From positions 62,001 through 126,000 of the forward strand of contig VGDM01000003.1 of NCBI GenBank assembly GCA_016869715.1: a DNA stretch of 64,000 bases, given 5' to 3'. The notes under the pieces are model-generated. The model was given only the letters and a program-made list of their open reading frames with translations, searched no databases and was not told the DNA's origin. Positions 17,139-27,272 of this stretch are shown here, piece by piece (positions within the stretch are counted from its first letter, which is position 1; each line of letters opens with the position of its first letter). The position numbers and the translations under genes are program-made. The stretch comes from Alphaproteobacteria bacterium (lineage in GTDB: Bacteria > Pseudomonadota > Alphaproteobacteria > Acetobacterales > Acetobacteraceae).

Positions 17139-18158
17139 TTACGCCTTGAACATGGCCCGGATCGCCGCCTTATCAATGGCGGCGATGCTGGCGGGCTGCC
17201 ATTGCGGCTTGTGGTCCTTATCCACCAGCACAGCGCGCACGCCTTCGCGAAAATCCGGGTGGTCATTCACCACCACGCGCGTCAGTGCCAATTCCATCGC
17301 CAGACACCCGGCAAGATCACGCTTGGCGCCACGCGTCAGCAATTCATGCGTCACAAACAGCGATGTGGGCGACGCGTGATGCAAAATGCCAAGCTGTTCA
17401 CGAGCCCAATCCGTATCCTCCGCTTCCAGCGCCGCGATGATAGCGGGGATGGACCCCGCACCGAAGCAGCGATCAATCGCGGCGCGCTGCGGCGCGAAAC
17501 TTGCTTCCGGCGCTGGCCCGCAAAGCTGCAATGTGGCCCCCATGTCGCCGGCAATCAGCGCCGCGCGCAAAGCGGGCAGTGCTTCTCGTGTGGTGAAATG
17601 TGTGGCCAACCCGGCATGCAACGCATCCGCGCCATTCAAGCGCTCGCCGGTCAGCGCCAGCCACATGCCAAGCGCACCTGGCAGGCGCGGCAGTACGAAG
17701 GTAGTGCCAACATCCGGAAATAGCGCAATCGCCGTTTCCGGCATGGCGAACATGGCGTGGTTGGTGACGATGCGGTGCGTCCCATGCACCGAAACGCCAA
17801 TGCCACCGCCCATGCAAACGCCATCAATCAGGCTGACCCAGGGCTTGCCGAAATCAGCGATACCAGCATTCACGGCGTATTCTTCCGAGAAAAACGCCTC
17901 TACCGCCGCACGATCACCGGCAACCGCCGATGCGCGCACGGCGCGTACATCGCCGCCCGCGCAAAAGGCCCGCCCGCCCGCGCCTTCCAGCAGCACAAGT
18001 TTCACTGTCGGATCATGGCGCCAATCACGAATGGCGGCAGCGAAGCCACGGATCATATCCTGATTGAGCGCATTCAGCGCCTTGGGGCGGTTCATCTGAA
18101 TGGCGCCCGCCGCGCCTTCGCGCGAGGCAACCAGGCTGGCTTCGGTGGCTTCGCTCAT
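17139..18158 (-). CDS. 3-hydroxyisobutyryl-CoA hydrolase (crotonase family)
   Basis: 339-aa crotonase-fold enzyme, longer than simple enoyl-CoA hydratases. FCAGGDVRAV gives the first oxyanion segment, MGGGIGVSVHG the second, MPETAIALFPDVGTTFVLPR has the hydrolase-type Glu and Asp, and DFREGVRAVLVDKDHKPQW is diagnostic of 3-hydroxyisobutyryl-CoA hydrolase. It releases CoA in valine degradation. The ATG at 18158 was preferred to the upstream 18170 because GTGAGGA lies just before it. It starts 8 nt after the Bug receptor stop, so the two are probably one transcript. Confidence 0.92.
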   Translation of the reverse strand: MSEATEASLVASREGAAGAIQMNRPKALNALNQDMIRGFAAAIRDWRHDPTVKLVLLEGAGGRAFCAGGDVRAVRASAVAGDRAAVEAFFSEEYAVNAGIADFGKPWVSLIDGVCMGGGIGVSVHGTHRIVTNHAMFAMPETAIALFPDVGTTFVLPRLPGALGMWLALTGERLNGADALHAGLATHFTTREALPALRAALIAGDMGATLQLCGPAPEASFAPQRAAIDRCFGAGSIPAIIAALEAEDTDWAREQLGILHHASPTSLFVTHELLTRGAKRDLAGCLAMELALTRVVVNDHPDFREGVRAVLVDKDHKPQWQPASIAAIDKAAIRAMFKA

Positions 18159-18166
18159 TGGTATCC

Positions 18167-19144
18167 TCACTCCGGCTTCAATTGCACACTCGCCACCAGG
18201 TCGCGGATTTTCGCAGCCTGGGCACGCACCATGGCGCCGAAGCTTTCGGAATCGGACCCCATAGCCTCCGCGCCCACCTCATCGCAGCGGCGGATGAAAT
18301 CAGGCTGTGCTGCGGCGGCAGCGATTTCGCGTTGCAGCCGCGCCATGATCGGCGCTGGCGTGCGCGCGGGCGCGAAGAAGCCGTTCCAGCCTTCCAATTC
18401 CAAGGAAGGGAAGCCCTGTTCGCGCACGGTGGGCACATCGGGCAGCACCTTGGCGCGCTTGGATGCGGTGGTGGTCAGCCCCTTCAGCGCACCTGCCCGC
18501 ACATGGCCAAAGCAGGTGGAGATTTGATCGCCGCCGAATTGCACGCGTCCGGCAATCAATTCCTGCACTAGCGGTGCGGCGCCGCGGAAGGGCACATGTT
18601 CCATGGCAATGCCATTTTCCCGCTTCAGCACTTCGCCCACCATATTCATGAAGGAACCAGGCCCGGTGGAGCCGTAAAAGGGCGGTGAAGATTGCGCCTT
18701 GGCCCAGGCGACAAAGCCCTTCAAATCCGTGACCGGCACGCCGGGATTGGCCAGGATCACCAGCGGCACATTGGCGCCAAGCGACAGCGCTGCGAAATCC
18801 CGTTCAATGTCATGCGGTGGGCGTCCCGCGAGCGTCATCGCCGCCGTCGTCGTTGGGAAAGTGATGTTGTGCATCAGCAGCGTATAGCCATCGGGCGCTG
18901 CCTTCGCGACCACATCAGCACCAATCGAACCGCCGCCACCGCCGCGATTTTCCACCACAACGGACTGACCAATTGTTTCGGTCATGCGCTGCGCGAAAAG
19001 CCGCGCGAGCAAATCCGTGGTCCCGCCGGCGGGGAAGGGCACGATGATACGAATGGGCCGCGTTGGGAAATCCTGCGCACGCAGCGTGGCCGGCGCCGCC
19101 AGCACAGCACCCGCAACCAAGACTTGACGACGATTGAGCTTCAT
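18167..19144 (-). CDS. Tripartite tricarboxylate transporter receptor (Bug family)
   Basis: 325-aa periplasmic solute-binding protein. It begins MKLNRRQVLVAGAVLAAPATLRA, a twin-arginine-type signal. The mature part shows IRIIVPFPAGGTTDLLARLFA and VVENRGGGGGSIGADVVAKA, hallmarks of Bug receptors, then APDGYTLL and the late LPDVPTVREQGFP segment. No tctA/tctB membrane components are nearby, which is common for the many Bug paralogues in Acetobacteraceae and Burkholderiales. The ATG has GGGAAGGA upstream. It sits directly before 3-hydroxyisobutyryl-CoA hydrolase, so a branched carboxylate ligand is possible but speculative. Confidence 0.93.
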   Translation of the reverse strand: MKLNRRQVLVAGAVLAAPATLRAQDFPTRPIRIIVPFPAGGTTDLLARLFAQRMTETIGQSVVVENRGGGGGSIGADVVAKAAPDGYTLLMHNITFPTTTAAMTLAGRPPHDIERDFAALSLGANVPLVILANPGVPVTDLKGFVAWAKAQSSPPFYGSTGPGSFMNMVGEVLKRENGIAMEHVPFRGAAPLVQELIAGRVQFGGDQISTCFGHVRAGALKGLTTTASKRAKVLPDVPTVREQGFPSLELEGWNGFFAPARTPAPIMARLQREIAAAAAQPDFIRRCDEVGAEAMGSDSESFGAMVRAQAAKIRDLVASVQLKPE

Positions 19145-19201
19145 TCCTGGTTCCTTCCCTTATTGAATTTAAAGGAATCGTAACCCGAACCGACGTCGCC
19201 C

Positions 19202-20614
19202 TCAATGCCCCGCATTGGCGCCGGAGAAATCCGGCACCGCCAAGCCACTGGCCGTGATCTGATGCGCCAGAACGGCCTTCAGTCGTTCAAGCCCGGCTTC
19301 GCTGGAAGCCTCCACGCGGGCTACCAGCGCGGCCTGGGTATTGGAAGCGCGCAGCAGCCACCAGCCATCATCGGTCAGCACGCGCACGCCATCCACATCC
19401 TGCACCTTGGCGCTTGCGGCGGCGAGGCGTTCCTTCACTTCACGCACCACTTCAAACTTGCGCGCTTCCGTGCAGTCAAAACGGAGTTCCGGTGTATTGA
19501 TCACCTGCGGCAGCGCCTCACGCAGTGCGGAAAGCGGGCCGGCGAGCCGCGCCACAATGCCAAGCAGCCGCACGGCAGAGTAAGGCGCATCATCAAAGCC
19601 GTACCATTTATCGGCAAAGAAGATGTGGCCGGACATCTCGCCCGCCAGCGGGCTGCCCGTTTCCGCCATTTTCGCCTTAATCAGCGAATGGCCGGTCTTC
19701 CACATCAAGGGCTGCCCGCCCGCCTTGGCGATTTCATCGAACAGCACCTGCGATGCCTTCACATCGGCGATGATGGTTGCCCCGCGCTTTGCTTTCAGCA
19801 CATCGCGCGCGAGGACGATCATCAATTGATCGCCAAACAGCACATGGCCTTCATTATCAACAATGCCGATGCGGTCCCCATCGCCATCAAAGGCAATGCC
19901 AAGATCAGCGCCTTTGCGCGCCACGGCGGCAATCAATTGCTCAAGATTTTTCGGCACGGTCGGATCGGGGTGATGGTTCGGGAAGCGCCCATCCACCTCG
20001 GCATTGATCACCACGTGATGCCCCGGCAGCCGCGCCGTCAGCGACTTCACAATCGGCCCGGCCGAGCCATTGCCGGGGTCCCACACCACTTTCAGCGCGC
20101 GGTCCCCGCCATCCCAATCCTGCAAGACGCGGTCCGCATAGCGGGTTGCGATATCAACGGCGCGGTCACTGCCGGCGGCTTCCGGCACCACATCGCCTTC
20201 GGCGGCCATGCGGCCAATTTGCTGAATCTGCGCACCGTAAAAGGGCTTCTTGCCGATCATCATCTTGAAGCCGTTATAATCGGGCGGGTTATGGCTGCCG
20301 GTCACCATCGCCGCCCCATCGGTTTCCAAGGCATAGACAGCGTAATAGAGCATTGGCGTCGCGCAAAGCCCAATCCGCACCACTTCCAAGCCACAGGCGC
20401 GCAAGCCGGCCACAAGCTGAACTTCCATCTCGGGCGAATGCAGCCGGCCATCATAACCAACGGCCACGCGCGTGCCGCCGCCGCGGCTGACCACGCTGCC
20501 AAAGCAGCGGCCAATGGCGTAGGCATCTTCCTGGTTCAGGGTTTTGCCGACAATGCCGCGAATATCATATTCGCGCAGTACGGTGGGGTCGAAGCGATGA
20601 TCGAAGCCCGGCAT
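19202..20614 (-). CDS. Phosphomannomutase/phosphoglucomutase
   Basis: About 470-aa alpha-D-phosphohexomutase. Visible in order are [16 protein letters not shown] at the N-terminus, the phosphoserine loop [13 protein letters not shown], the magnesium loop FDGDGDRIG, the sugar-binding loop GEMSGHIFF and a C-terminal phosphate-binding RASNTQ. It interconverts hexose 6- and 1-phosphates for GDP-mannose or UDP-glucose synthesis. The frame extends to a TTG at 20629 that overlaps the upstream stop (TTGA); ATG 20614 is chosen because the family usually starts near here, but the TTG cannot be excluded. It follows UDP-glucose dehydrogenase, consistent with surface polysaccharide precursor supply. Confidence 0.9.
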   Translation of the reverse strand: MPGFDHRFDPTVLREYDIRGIVGKTLNQEDAYAIGRCFGSVVSRGGGTRVAVGYDGRLHSPEMEVQLVAGLRACGLEVVRIGLCATPMLYYAVYALETDGAAMVTGSHNPPDYNGFKMMIGKKPFYGAQIQQIGRMAAEGDVVPEAAGSDRAVDIATRYADRVLQDWDGGDRALKVVWDPGNGSAGPIVKSLTARLPGHHVVINAEVDGRFPNHHPDPTVPKNLEQLIAAVARKGADLGIAFDGDGDRIGIVDNEGHVLFGDQLMIVLARDVLKAKRGATIIADVKASQVLFDEIAKAGGQPLMWKTGHSLIKAKMAETGSPLAGEMSGHIFFADKWYGFDDAPYSAVRLLGIVARLAGPLSALREALPQVINTPELRFDCTEARKFEVVREVKERLAAASAKVQDVDGVRVLTDDGWWLLRASNTQAALVARVEASSEAGLERLKAVLAHQITASGLAVPDFSGANAGH

Positions 20615-20625
20615 GGTGTAAGCTT

Positions 20626-21930
20626 TCAAGGGCGGCCAATGGATGAATAGGTAAAGCCAGCAGCGCGCATCGCCGCCGGGTCCCAGATATTGCGAAGATC
20701 GAGTACCATACTGCCCTTCATGGCGGATTTCAGGCGATCCGGCGCCAGCGCCCGGAATTCATTCCATTCTGTCAGCACCACCAGCGCATCGGCGCCTTCT
20801 GCAGCCGCCAGCGGGCTATCGGCATAATGCACCGCCTGGGGCAGCACCTGGCGTGCATGGCTAGGCTGCGGATCAAAGGCCCGCAGCGCCACGCCCGCCG
20901 CCGCCAGCTTGGGAAGGATCACGAGTGACGGCGCATCGCGCATGTCATCCGTTTCCGGCTTGAAGGTAAGGCCAAGCACCGTGACCGTCTTGCCCGCTGG
21001 GTTTGGCCCGAGTGCCGCCAGAATGCGATCCGCCATTTGCGCCTTGCGCGCCTCATTCACCGCAATGGTGGCTTCCACGAGCTTGAGCGGCGCGCCCGCA
21101 TCCTGCGCGGTATGGGCGAGTGCCAGCGTATCCTTTGGGAAGCAGGAACCGCCATAGCCTGGGCCGGGGTGGAGGAATTTCCGCCCGATCCGGCCATCAA
21201 GGCCCATGCCGCGCGCCACATCATGCACATCGGCGCCGACCTTTTCGCAAAGATCAGCGATTTCATTGATGAAGGTAATCTTGGTCGCGAGGAAGGCATT
21301 GGCGGCGTATTTGATCAGCTCTGCGGTCTCAAGGCTGGTGGCCAATACCGGCGTTTCAATCAGATAAAGCGGGCGATAAAGACGCTTCAGCACGGCCAGG
21401 CCCTGTTCATCCTCGGTGCCGATCACCACGCGATCCGGGCGCATGAAATCGCCAATCGCGCTGCCTTCGCGCAGAAATTCAGGGTTGGAGGCAACGCTGA
21501 TGGCCAGATCAGGCCGCACGCGCCGCGCAATGGCGTGCACTTCCCGCCCGGTGCCAACCGGCACGGTGGATTTCGTCACCAGCACCAGGGGCTCTGTCGC
21601 GGCGCGCGCCACTTCCTCAGCGGCGGCATAGACATAGGAAAGATCAGCATGGCCATCGCCGCGGCGGGTTGGCGTGCCAACCGCGAGGAAAACCGCCTCG
21701 GCCCCGGCAATGGCGGTTTTCAGATCGGTGGTAAAGCCAAGCCGCCCGGCAGCGAGATTTTCGGCCACCAGCTTATCGAGGCCTGGTTCATAGATCGGCA
21801 TGCGCCCTTCATGCAGCGCGGTGATCTTGGCGGGATTCAGGTCCATCACCGTGACATCCACGCCGAATTCCGCGAAGCAGGCGCCGGAAACCAGGCCGAC
21901 ATAGCCGGCGCCGATCATGGCGATGCGCAT
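20626..21930 (-). CDS. ugd: UDP-glucose 6-dehydrogenase
   Basis: 434-aa UDP-glucose/GDP-mannose dehydrogenase family enzyme. [20 protein letters not shown] is the NAD-binding Rossmann start, [13 protein letters not shown] and [11 protein letters not shown] belong to the cofactor domain, [16 protein letters not shown] is the central helix, and [14 protein letters not shown] contains the catalytic cysteine. [18 protein letters not shown] marks the C-terminal UDP-binding domain. It oxidises UDP-glucose to UDP-glucuronate. ATG 21930 was chosen over 21963 because AAGGAG lies 6-7 nt upstream of it. It overlaps or abuts the mutase gene downstream. Confidence 0.94.
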   Translation of the reverse strand: MRIAMIGAGYVGLVSGACFAEFGVDVTVMDLNPAKITALHEGRMPIYEPGLDKLVAENLAAGRLGFTTDLKTAIAGAEAVFLAVGTPTRRGDGHADLSYVYAAAEEVARAATEPLVLVTKSTVPVGTGREVHAIARRVRPDLAISVASNPEFLREGSAIGDFMRPDRVVIGTEDEQGLAVLKRLYRPLYLIETPVLATSLETAELIKYAANAFLATKITFINEIADLCEKVGADVHDVARGMGLDGRIGRKFLHPGPGYGGSCFPKDTLALAHTAQDAGAPLKLVEATIAVNEARKAQMADRILAALGPNPAGKTVTVLGLTFKPETDDMRDAPSLVILPKLAAAGVALRAFDPQPSHARQVLPQAVHYADSPLAAAEGADALVVLTEWNEFRALAPDRLKSAMKGSMVLDLRNIWDPAAMRAAGFTYSSIGRP

Positions 21931-21993
21931 GGTGCACTCCTTAAAGCTGAAGCGCGCCTGCAATGGCGCGGCAGGCCATGGCTGGCAAGGGGT

Positions 21994-23958
21994 TCAAGCG
22001 GGTTCCGGCCCTCCTCCGCCACGGGGCAGCAGGGAGCGCAGGCGTTCCAGATCGCGTTCCGCCCGGCAGACCAGATAGCGCGGCGCGGCGCCATCTGGGT
22101 CCAAGGGCAGCGCGGTCAGGCCTATATCGCTGTAAATACGCAATAATTCCGGGCCAACGCGCCAAAAAGCCGGGTCAACCTGAGCCGCTTCGCATAAATC
22201 CCGGAAGCGCCAAATGGCGGAAACCCTGTCCCGCGCTTCCCCCATAGGGTCGCCCAAGGCCAGCCACACCCCATCCCGCTTCAGGAAGGCAAAGCCCGAC
22301 CGGCCCGCTTCGCCAAAAACTGCCCCATCGGCGGCGGAAAGCGCGGGGGCCATGGCGCCGAGTGCCAAAAGCTTCTCCCGCACTGGCTCCGCATAGACCA
22401 GCATGGGTGGGCGGGCCGGCAGCAGCAGCCGAAACGCCGCCACCAGCAGCAGCACCGCCGCCAAAGCCACCGTGAAGCGGAGCGATTCCGGCGCCTCCAC
22501 CGCCAGCACCACCCCCCACCAGGAACGGTCGGCAACTTCGCTCTGATAGGCAACGGTCGCGAGTGTGAGGCCGCAAATCGCCCCGGCGGCGAGGGCGCCC
22601 AGGCCCTCGGCGGACACCGCTTCACCAATCAGGCGCGCATGGCGGTAAAAGGCGCCGCGTGCGGTCATCAGCAGAAGCGGCACCAGCAGAAAGGTCGCGA
22701 TCAGCCAAAGTGGTTCCCCGCGCAGCACCAGAATCAGCGCGCCATTTGCGAGCAGAAACACTGAGGCCCACCAGGCCAGCACGAGCCGCCGCATCAGCCC
22801 GTAGGCCGCAGCAAGCAATAGGGAACCAACTACGGAGGCGGCAAAATGGCTTGCGGCTTCTTCCAGAAAATCCGGCACCGGGCCAAGCAGGCTTGGCTTG
22901 GGCGGCAGGGCACCGATGAAAATCAGCACCAGGGCAGCAAGGCCCGAAAGGCCCACCAGCGCCGGTACTTCAAAGGAAACCGCGATGCCGCGATCAGGCG
23001 CCAGGTGTGCGACCAGCTTGCGGCGTTGGCTGACTTCAAACCCCGCGAATAGCGCGCCGGCCAGGAAAAGCGGGATGATGTAGTAAAACAGGCGAAACAG
23101 CAGCAACGCGCCGACAATGGCGGGGGTTGGGATATAGCCCGCCAGTGTAAATAGGATGGCGCCATCAAAAACACCAATGCCACCCGGCACATTGGCCGCG
23201 AGCCCCGCCATATAGGCGGCGATGTAGATCCCCAGAAAATGCAGGAAACTGAGGCCCTCGGCGGGTGGAAGTAGCGCATAGAAGATCAACGCCGTCGTGG
23301 CGACATCGGCGGTCGCAAGTACCACCTGGGCCAGCGCGATGCGAAAGCCGGGCAGGTCAATCTCATGCCCGAAAAGCCGGAGATGCGGCACAAAGCGCGC
23401 CAATACGACATAGGTGATCACAATCGCCCAACACCAAAAGCCCAGCAGCGGCAAAATCCAGCGTGGCGTGCCGGGCCCGAGGAAGGTCAGCAGCTCCGGT
23501 TCTAGCACCAGCACCAGCCCGGCAATGGCAAAACCGCCAAGCCCGAAAGTGAGCGAGGTAATGGCAATGACCTTGGCAATCGCAACCGGTGCCAGCCCCC
23601 AACTGGCATAGAAGCGATAGCGCACCGCCGCGCCGGAAACCGTCGCCACGCCGATATTGTTCGCGAGCGAATAGGCACAGAAGGACGCAAGCAGGGATCG
23701 TCGCCAGGAAACCGGATGCCCGGCATAGATGGACCCCAGCCGGTCATAGGCCGACAGCAGCAAATAGGCGCCAAGCGTGCAGCCCGCCGCCAACCAAAGT
23801 GCCGCAGGTGATGTCGCATGCAGCGCGGTTTGGATATCCCGCCACGAAAGCCCGCGAAATTCGCGCTGCACCACGTAAAGCGCGCCAACCAGCAGGATCA
23901 GCCCGAAACAGGTCGGGCCGTAGCGTTTCAGCAGGGATATGGTCCCCTGCCGTGTCAC
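21994..23958 (-). CDS. MprF-like lysylphosphatidylglycerol flippase/synthase with shortened C-terminal domain
   Basis: 654-aa membrane protein. About 500 residues form the multi-helix flippase region (UPF0104/LPG synthase TM type: [35 protein letters not shown]). The C-terminal DUF2156 aminoacyl-transferase domain starts normally ([49 protein letters not shown]) but ends about 30 residues later. Family members usually continue for roughly another 150-200 residues with the second GNAT-like half. The GTG start at 23958 overlaps the lysyl-tRNA synthetase stop (GTGA), and Lys-tRNA is the MprF co-substrate. The flippase part should work; whether transferase activity survives is uncertain. Confidence 0.85.
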   Translation of the reverse strand: MTRQGTISLLKRYGPTCFGLILLVGALYVVQREFRGLSWRDIQTALHATSPAALWLAAGCTLGAYLLLSAYDRLGSIYAGHPVSWRRSLLASFCAYSLANNIGVATVSGAAVRYRFYASWGLAPVAIAKVIAITSLTFGLGGFAIAGLVLVLEPELLTFLGPGTPRWILPLLGFWCWAIVITYVVLARFVPHLRLFGHEIDLPGFRIALAQVVLATADVATTALIFYALLPPAEGLSFLHFLGIYIAAYMAGLAANVPGGIGVFDGAILFTLAGYIPTPAIVGALLLFRLFYYIIPLFLAGALFAGFEVSQRRKLVAHLAPDRGIAVSFEVPALVGLSGLAALVLIFIGALPPKPSLLGPVPDFLEEAASHFAASVVGSLLLAAAYGLMRRLVLAWWASVFLLANGALILVLRGEPLWLIATFLLVPLLLMTARGAFYRHARLIGEAVSAEGLGALAAGAICGLTLATVAYQSEVADRSWWGVVLAVEAPESLRFTVALAAVLLLVAAFRLLLPARPPMLVYAEPVREKLLALGAMAPALSAADGAVFGEAGRSGFAFLKRDGVWLALGDPMGEARDRVSAIWRFRDLCEAAQVDPAFWRVGPELLRIYSDIGLTALPLDPDGAAPRYLVCRAERDLERLRSLLPRGGGGPEPA

Positions 23959-25577
23959 GCGCCTGCACTCTCCGCCCGCGTCAGCGCGGTTTCAATCAGG
24001 CCGATAGTGCCGGCCACGCCATAAAGCGCGATGAAGCCACCAAAGCGCGGGCCTTCTTCCTGGCCGAGCGTTACCTGATACAGCGCATTGAACCAGGCGC
24101 GGGAGACACCCATCCGGCCATCCTTATTGGCTTCCAAAAACGGCTCTCGCCGCCCGGCATCAAACACCAGATCCTGTGCGGCCTTGGCGCGTTCTTCTGC
24201 CGGCATGGCTTCCAGATCCGCCGCGCGATCACGCAGTGCGACCACCAGCGCGGTCAGTGCCTCGCGCTCTGCCTCGGATGGGTTGCGGAAGCGCTTCGTG
24301 GGTGCGACGAAATCCCGGTAATAGGCAACCGCATAGGAAACGAGCTTTCCAAGCAAGGGCTGCCTTGTCGGTGTGGCGCCCGGCGCGTAGCGCGCCAGAA
24401 AACCCCAGAGCAGATCAGGATCATCAGCATTCACCACACTCGCCAGATTGAGCAGCATGGTGAAGGAAACCGGTGGTTCCGGGTCGTTCGGTGCGGCACC
24501 GCGATGGATATGCCAGGCCGGGTTGGCGGCATCCGGCGCGGTGCGGAGCCGCGTGCGGTTTTGCAGATATTCATCCACCGCGCGCGGGATTTGATCGAAA
24601 TAAAGCCGCTTCGCGCGCTGCGGCTGGTTGTACATGAATTGCGAGAGGCTTTCCGGCGGCGCATAGCGCAGCCATTCTTCAATCGTTAGGCCATTACCCT
24701 TGGATTTGGAAATCTTCTGGCCCTGTTCATCCAGGAAATGTTCGTAAGTGAAGCCCTCGGGCGGCGCACCACCCAACACGCGGCAGATCGCGGAAGATAG
24801 CCGGACGCTATCAATCAAATCCTTGCCGGACATTTCATAATCCACGCCAAGCGCATACCAGCGCAAAGCCCAATCCGCCTTCCATTGCGCCTTGCAATGG
24901 CCCCCGGTGATGCGCGTGCCGAATTTTTCCCCGGTATCAGGATCACGCCACACCAGCATGTCCTGATCCGGCAGCACCTCATCCATCGGCACCTGCATCG
25001 CGACGCCGGTTTTCGGGTGAATGGGCAGGAAGGGCGAATAGGTGGCGCGGCGATCGGGCCCGAGCGTCGGCAGGATCACTTCCAGCACCTTGGCATGGTT
25101 TTCCGCCATGCGGAGCAACGCCGCATCGAATTTGCCGGAACGGTAGTAATCCGATGAAGACGCGAATTCATAATCAAAGCCGAAAGCATCCAAAAAGGCG
25201 CGCAGCCGCGCATTATTGTGATGCCCGAAGCTTTCATGCGTCCCGAAAGGGTCCGGAATCGCCGTGACCGGTCGGCCGATATGCGTGGCCAGCATTTCCT
25301 TATTCGGCACATTATCCGGCACCTTGCGCAGCCCATCCATGTCATCGCTGAAGGCGATCAGGCGCGAAGGAAGCCCCGTAAGCTGCGTGAAGGCATGGCG
25401 GATCCAGCTTGTACGCGCCACTTCGCCGAAAGTGCCGATATGCGGCAGGCCGGAAGGGCCATAGCCGGTCTCGAACAACGCCGATTTTTTGCCGGAAGCG
25501 GCCAGACGGGTCGCGACCTTGCGCGCCTCCTCAAAGGGCCAGGCCTTCACGGCGGAAAAATCAGCGGCGGCGGACAT
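23955..25577 (-). CDS. lysK: Class I lysyl-tRNA synthetase
   Basis: 540-aa class I LysRS. The HIGH-type motif reads PHIGTFGE (about residues 45-52) and the KMSKS motif reads KISKSKGNG (about residue 288); [15 protein letters not shown] is typical of this class. It charges tRNA-Lys. The frame is open to 25703, but the family starts near [20 protein letters not shown], so ATG 25577 is used. Class I LysRS replaces the usual class II enzyme in many alphaproteobacteria. It overlaps the MprF-like gene by 4 nt and is divergent from asd, with a 148-bp gap between the starts. Confidence 0.95.
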   Translation of the reverse strand: MSAAADFSAVKAWPFEEARKVATRLAASGKKSALFETGYGPSGLPHIGTFGEVARTSWIRHAFTQLTGLPSRLIAFSDDMDGLRKVPDNVPNKEMLATHIGRPVTAIPDPFGTHESFGHHNNARLRAFLDAFGFDYEFASSSDYYRSGKFDAALLRMAENHAKVLEVILPTLGPDRRATYSPFLPIHPKTGVAMQVPMDEVLPDQDMLVWRDPDTGEKFGTRITGGHCKAQWKADWALRWYALGVDYEMSGKDLIDSVRLSSAICRVLGGAPPEGFTYEHFLDEQGQKISKSKGNGLTIEEWLRYAPPESLSQFMYNQPQRAKRLYFDQIPRAVDEYLQNRTRLRTAPDAANPAWHIHRGAAPNDPEPPVSFTMLLNLASVVNADDPDLLWGFLARYAPGATPTRQPLLGKLVSYAVAYYRDFVAPTKRFRNPSEAEREALTALVVALRDRAADLEAMPAEERAKAAQDLVFDAGRREPFLEANKDGRMGVSRAWFNALYQVTLGQEEGPRFGGFIALYGVAGTIGLIETALTRAESAGA

Positions 25578-25725
25578 GGGTGATCGCGATCCCTTGGCAG
25601 TGAGCAGGCCCCGCTTATAGGCAGCTCGTGCCCAGGTGGCGAGGCCCAAGCCCTGCGACCTGTTCCATCTTTGTGCTTTCTGCGTTAAATCCCCTGTTTC
25701 CAAGCTTTACCAAAGGAAAATTGCA

Positions 25726-26724
25726 ATGCGTGTTGGCGTGATTGGAGCCTCCGGTGCGGTGGGCCGCGAATTGGTGGATGTTCTGGGGCGTCGGGCTTTT
25801 CCGATGACCTCGCTCAGGCTTTTTGCCTCTGTCCGCAGCGCCGGCAATAAATTGAAAACTCCTTTGGGTGAGGCCGAGATCGAGCCCTTCAGCGATGCCG
25901 CCATGCGTGATTTGGATTTGGCGCTGCTGGCGGTTTCGGGTGATTTCGCCAAGGCCCATGCGCCTGCGATGGTGGCGGCGGGGGTGCATGTGGTGGATAA
26001 TTCCTCGGCGTTCCGGCTGCAGGATGATGTGCCGCTGGTAGTGCCGGAAGTGAATGCGGGTGCCATTGGCGGCGCCAAGCTGATCGCCAACCCCAATTGC
26101 ACCACGGCGATTCTGGTGCTGGCGCTGGAACCGCTGCGTCAGGCTTTCGGCCTGAACCGCGTGATTGTCTCCACCTACCAGGCGGCGTCCGGCGCCGGGG
26201 CGGAAGGCATGACGGAGCTGGAGCGCGAAACCCGCCGTGTGCTGGTGGAGGGCGCTAAGGCAGGGCACGAGGTGTTTCGCTACCCGCTGCCCTTCAACGT
26301 CATTCCGCAAGTCGATAGCTTCCAGCCCAATGGCTATACGCGCGAGGAGATGAAGGTGGTTTGGGAAAGTCGGAAGATCATGGGCATGCCCGATCTGCCG
26401 ATTTCCTGCACCGCGGTGCGCATCCCGACCTTCCGCGTGCATGCCGAAGCGGTGACGATTGAAACCGAACGTCCCGTCACGCCGGAAGCCGCACGCGACG
26501 TGCTGCGCAAGGCAGCGGGCGTGAAGGTGGTGGATGATCCGGAAGCGGGGCTCTATCCCATGCCGCTGACCGCAACGGGACAGGATGATGTGGAAGCCGG
26601 GCGCATCCGCGCCAATCCGGTGTTTGGGGATCGGGGCCTCGATTTCTTCCTTTGCGGTGATCAATTGCGGAAGGGTGCAGCCCTGAACGCGGTGCAAATC
26701 GCCGAAAGGCTGCGCGCAGCGTGA
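25726..26724 (+). CDS. asd: Aspartate-semialdehyde dehydrogenase
   Basis: 332-aa enzyme of lysine, threonine and methionine synthesis. MRVGVIGASGAVGRELVDVL is the NADP-binding start, LIANPNCTT carries the catalytic cysteine, STYQAASGAGAEGM and VPTFRVHAEAVTIE-like sequence (IPTFRVHAEAV, with the catalytic His) complete the active site. ATG 25726 was chosen over upstream in-frame codons because AAGGAAAA precedes it and the Rossmann motif begins there. It reduces aspartyl phosphate to aspartate semialdehyde in the cytosol. Confidence 0.96.
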   Translation: MRVGVIGASGAVGRELVDVLGRRAFPMTSLRLFASVRSAGNKLKTPLGEAEIEPFSDAAMRDLDLALLAVSGDFAKAHAPAMVAAGVHVVDNSSAFRLQDDVPLVVPEVNAGAIGGAKLIANPNCTTAILVLALEPLRQAFGLNRVIVSTYQAASGAGAEGMTELERETRRVLVEGAKAGHEVFRYPLPFNVIPQVDSFQPNGYTREEMKVVWESRKIMGMPDLPISCTAVRIPTFRVHAEAVTIETERPVTPEAARDVLRKAAGVKVVDDPEAGLYPMPLTATGQDDVEAGRIRANPVFGDRGLDFFLCGDQLRKGAALNAVQIAERLRAA

Positions 26725-26739
26725 GGTTCGGGGCGCCTT

Positions 26740-27225
26740 GTGACCGCGGACCGGTTTAATCAGGAAGGGTTTTTGATCCGCGCGGCATTGCCTTCTGATC
26801 TTGAGGGCTTGGCCGCGCTTTATCCGCATGTCAACCCATCCGATGAACCGGTTTCGCGCGATCTGGCGGCATCACGGATGGAGGCCATCAAGCGGATCCC
26901 TGGCAGTACGGTTCTGCTTGGTCTGCTGGATGACCGCGTTGTTGCATCCTGTACCTTGGTCGTCATTCCGAACCTCACGAACGGCGGAAAGCCTTACGGC
27001 TTGATCGAGAATGTTGTGACCGACGCGCGTTACCGGGGGCGAGGCTATGGAACCCGCATCCTGCGTGCTGCGACGGAGGCCGCTTGGGATGCCAGCTGCT
27101 ACAAGGTCATGCTGATGACCGGTTCAAAACAGCCATCCACCCTGAAATTCTATGAAAATGCGGGCTTCGCGCAAACCAAGACCGGCTTTCAAATGCGTCG
27201 CATGGCGGCGCGCCCGGATGGCTAG
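26740..27225 (+). CDS. GNAT family N-acetyltransferase
   Basis: 161-aa acetyltransferase. FLIRAALPSDLEGLAALYP is the first strand/helix, VVIPNLTNGGKPYGLIENVV the central strands, DARYRGRGYGTRILRAATE the acetyl-CoA loop (R/Q-x-x-G-x-G/A type), and STLKFYENAGFAQTKTGFQM the C-terminal motif. The start is a GTG 15 nt after the asd stop. The target amine is unknown. It lies between asd and a helicase gene and may be read through from asd. Confidence 0.88.
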   Translation: MTADRFNQEGFLIRAALPSDLEGLAALYPHVNPSDEPVSRDLAASRMEAIKRIPGSTVLLGLLDDRVVASCTLVVIPNLTNGGKPYGLIENVVTDARYRGRGYGTRILRAATEAAWDASCYKVMLMTGSKQPSTLKFYENAGFAQTKTGFQMRRMAARPDG

Positions 27226-27272
27226 TTCCATGCCCATCGCCCGTTCTGTCCAGCCCGTATCGCCTGAACCGC

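Noticed and set aside
18167-19144. Complete tripartite tricarboxylate transporter
   Set aside because: Only the receptor is present; no TctA or TctB genes adjoin either Bug receptor in the window.
19205-20650. 481-codon open frame antisense to phosphomannomutase
   Set aside because: Fully antisense to a gene with all mutase motifs; no domain of its own.
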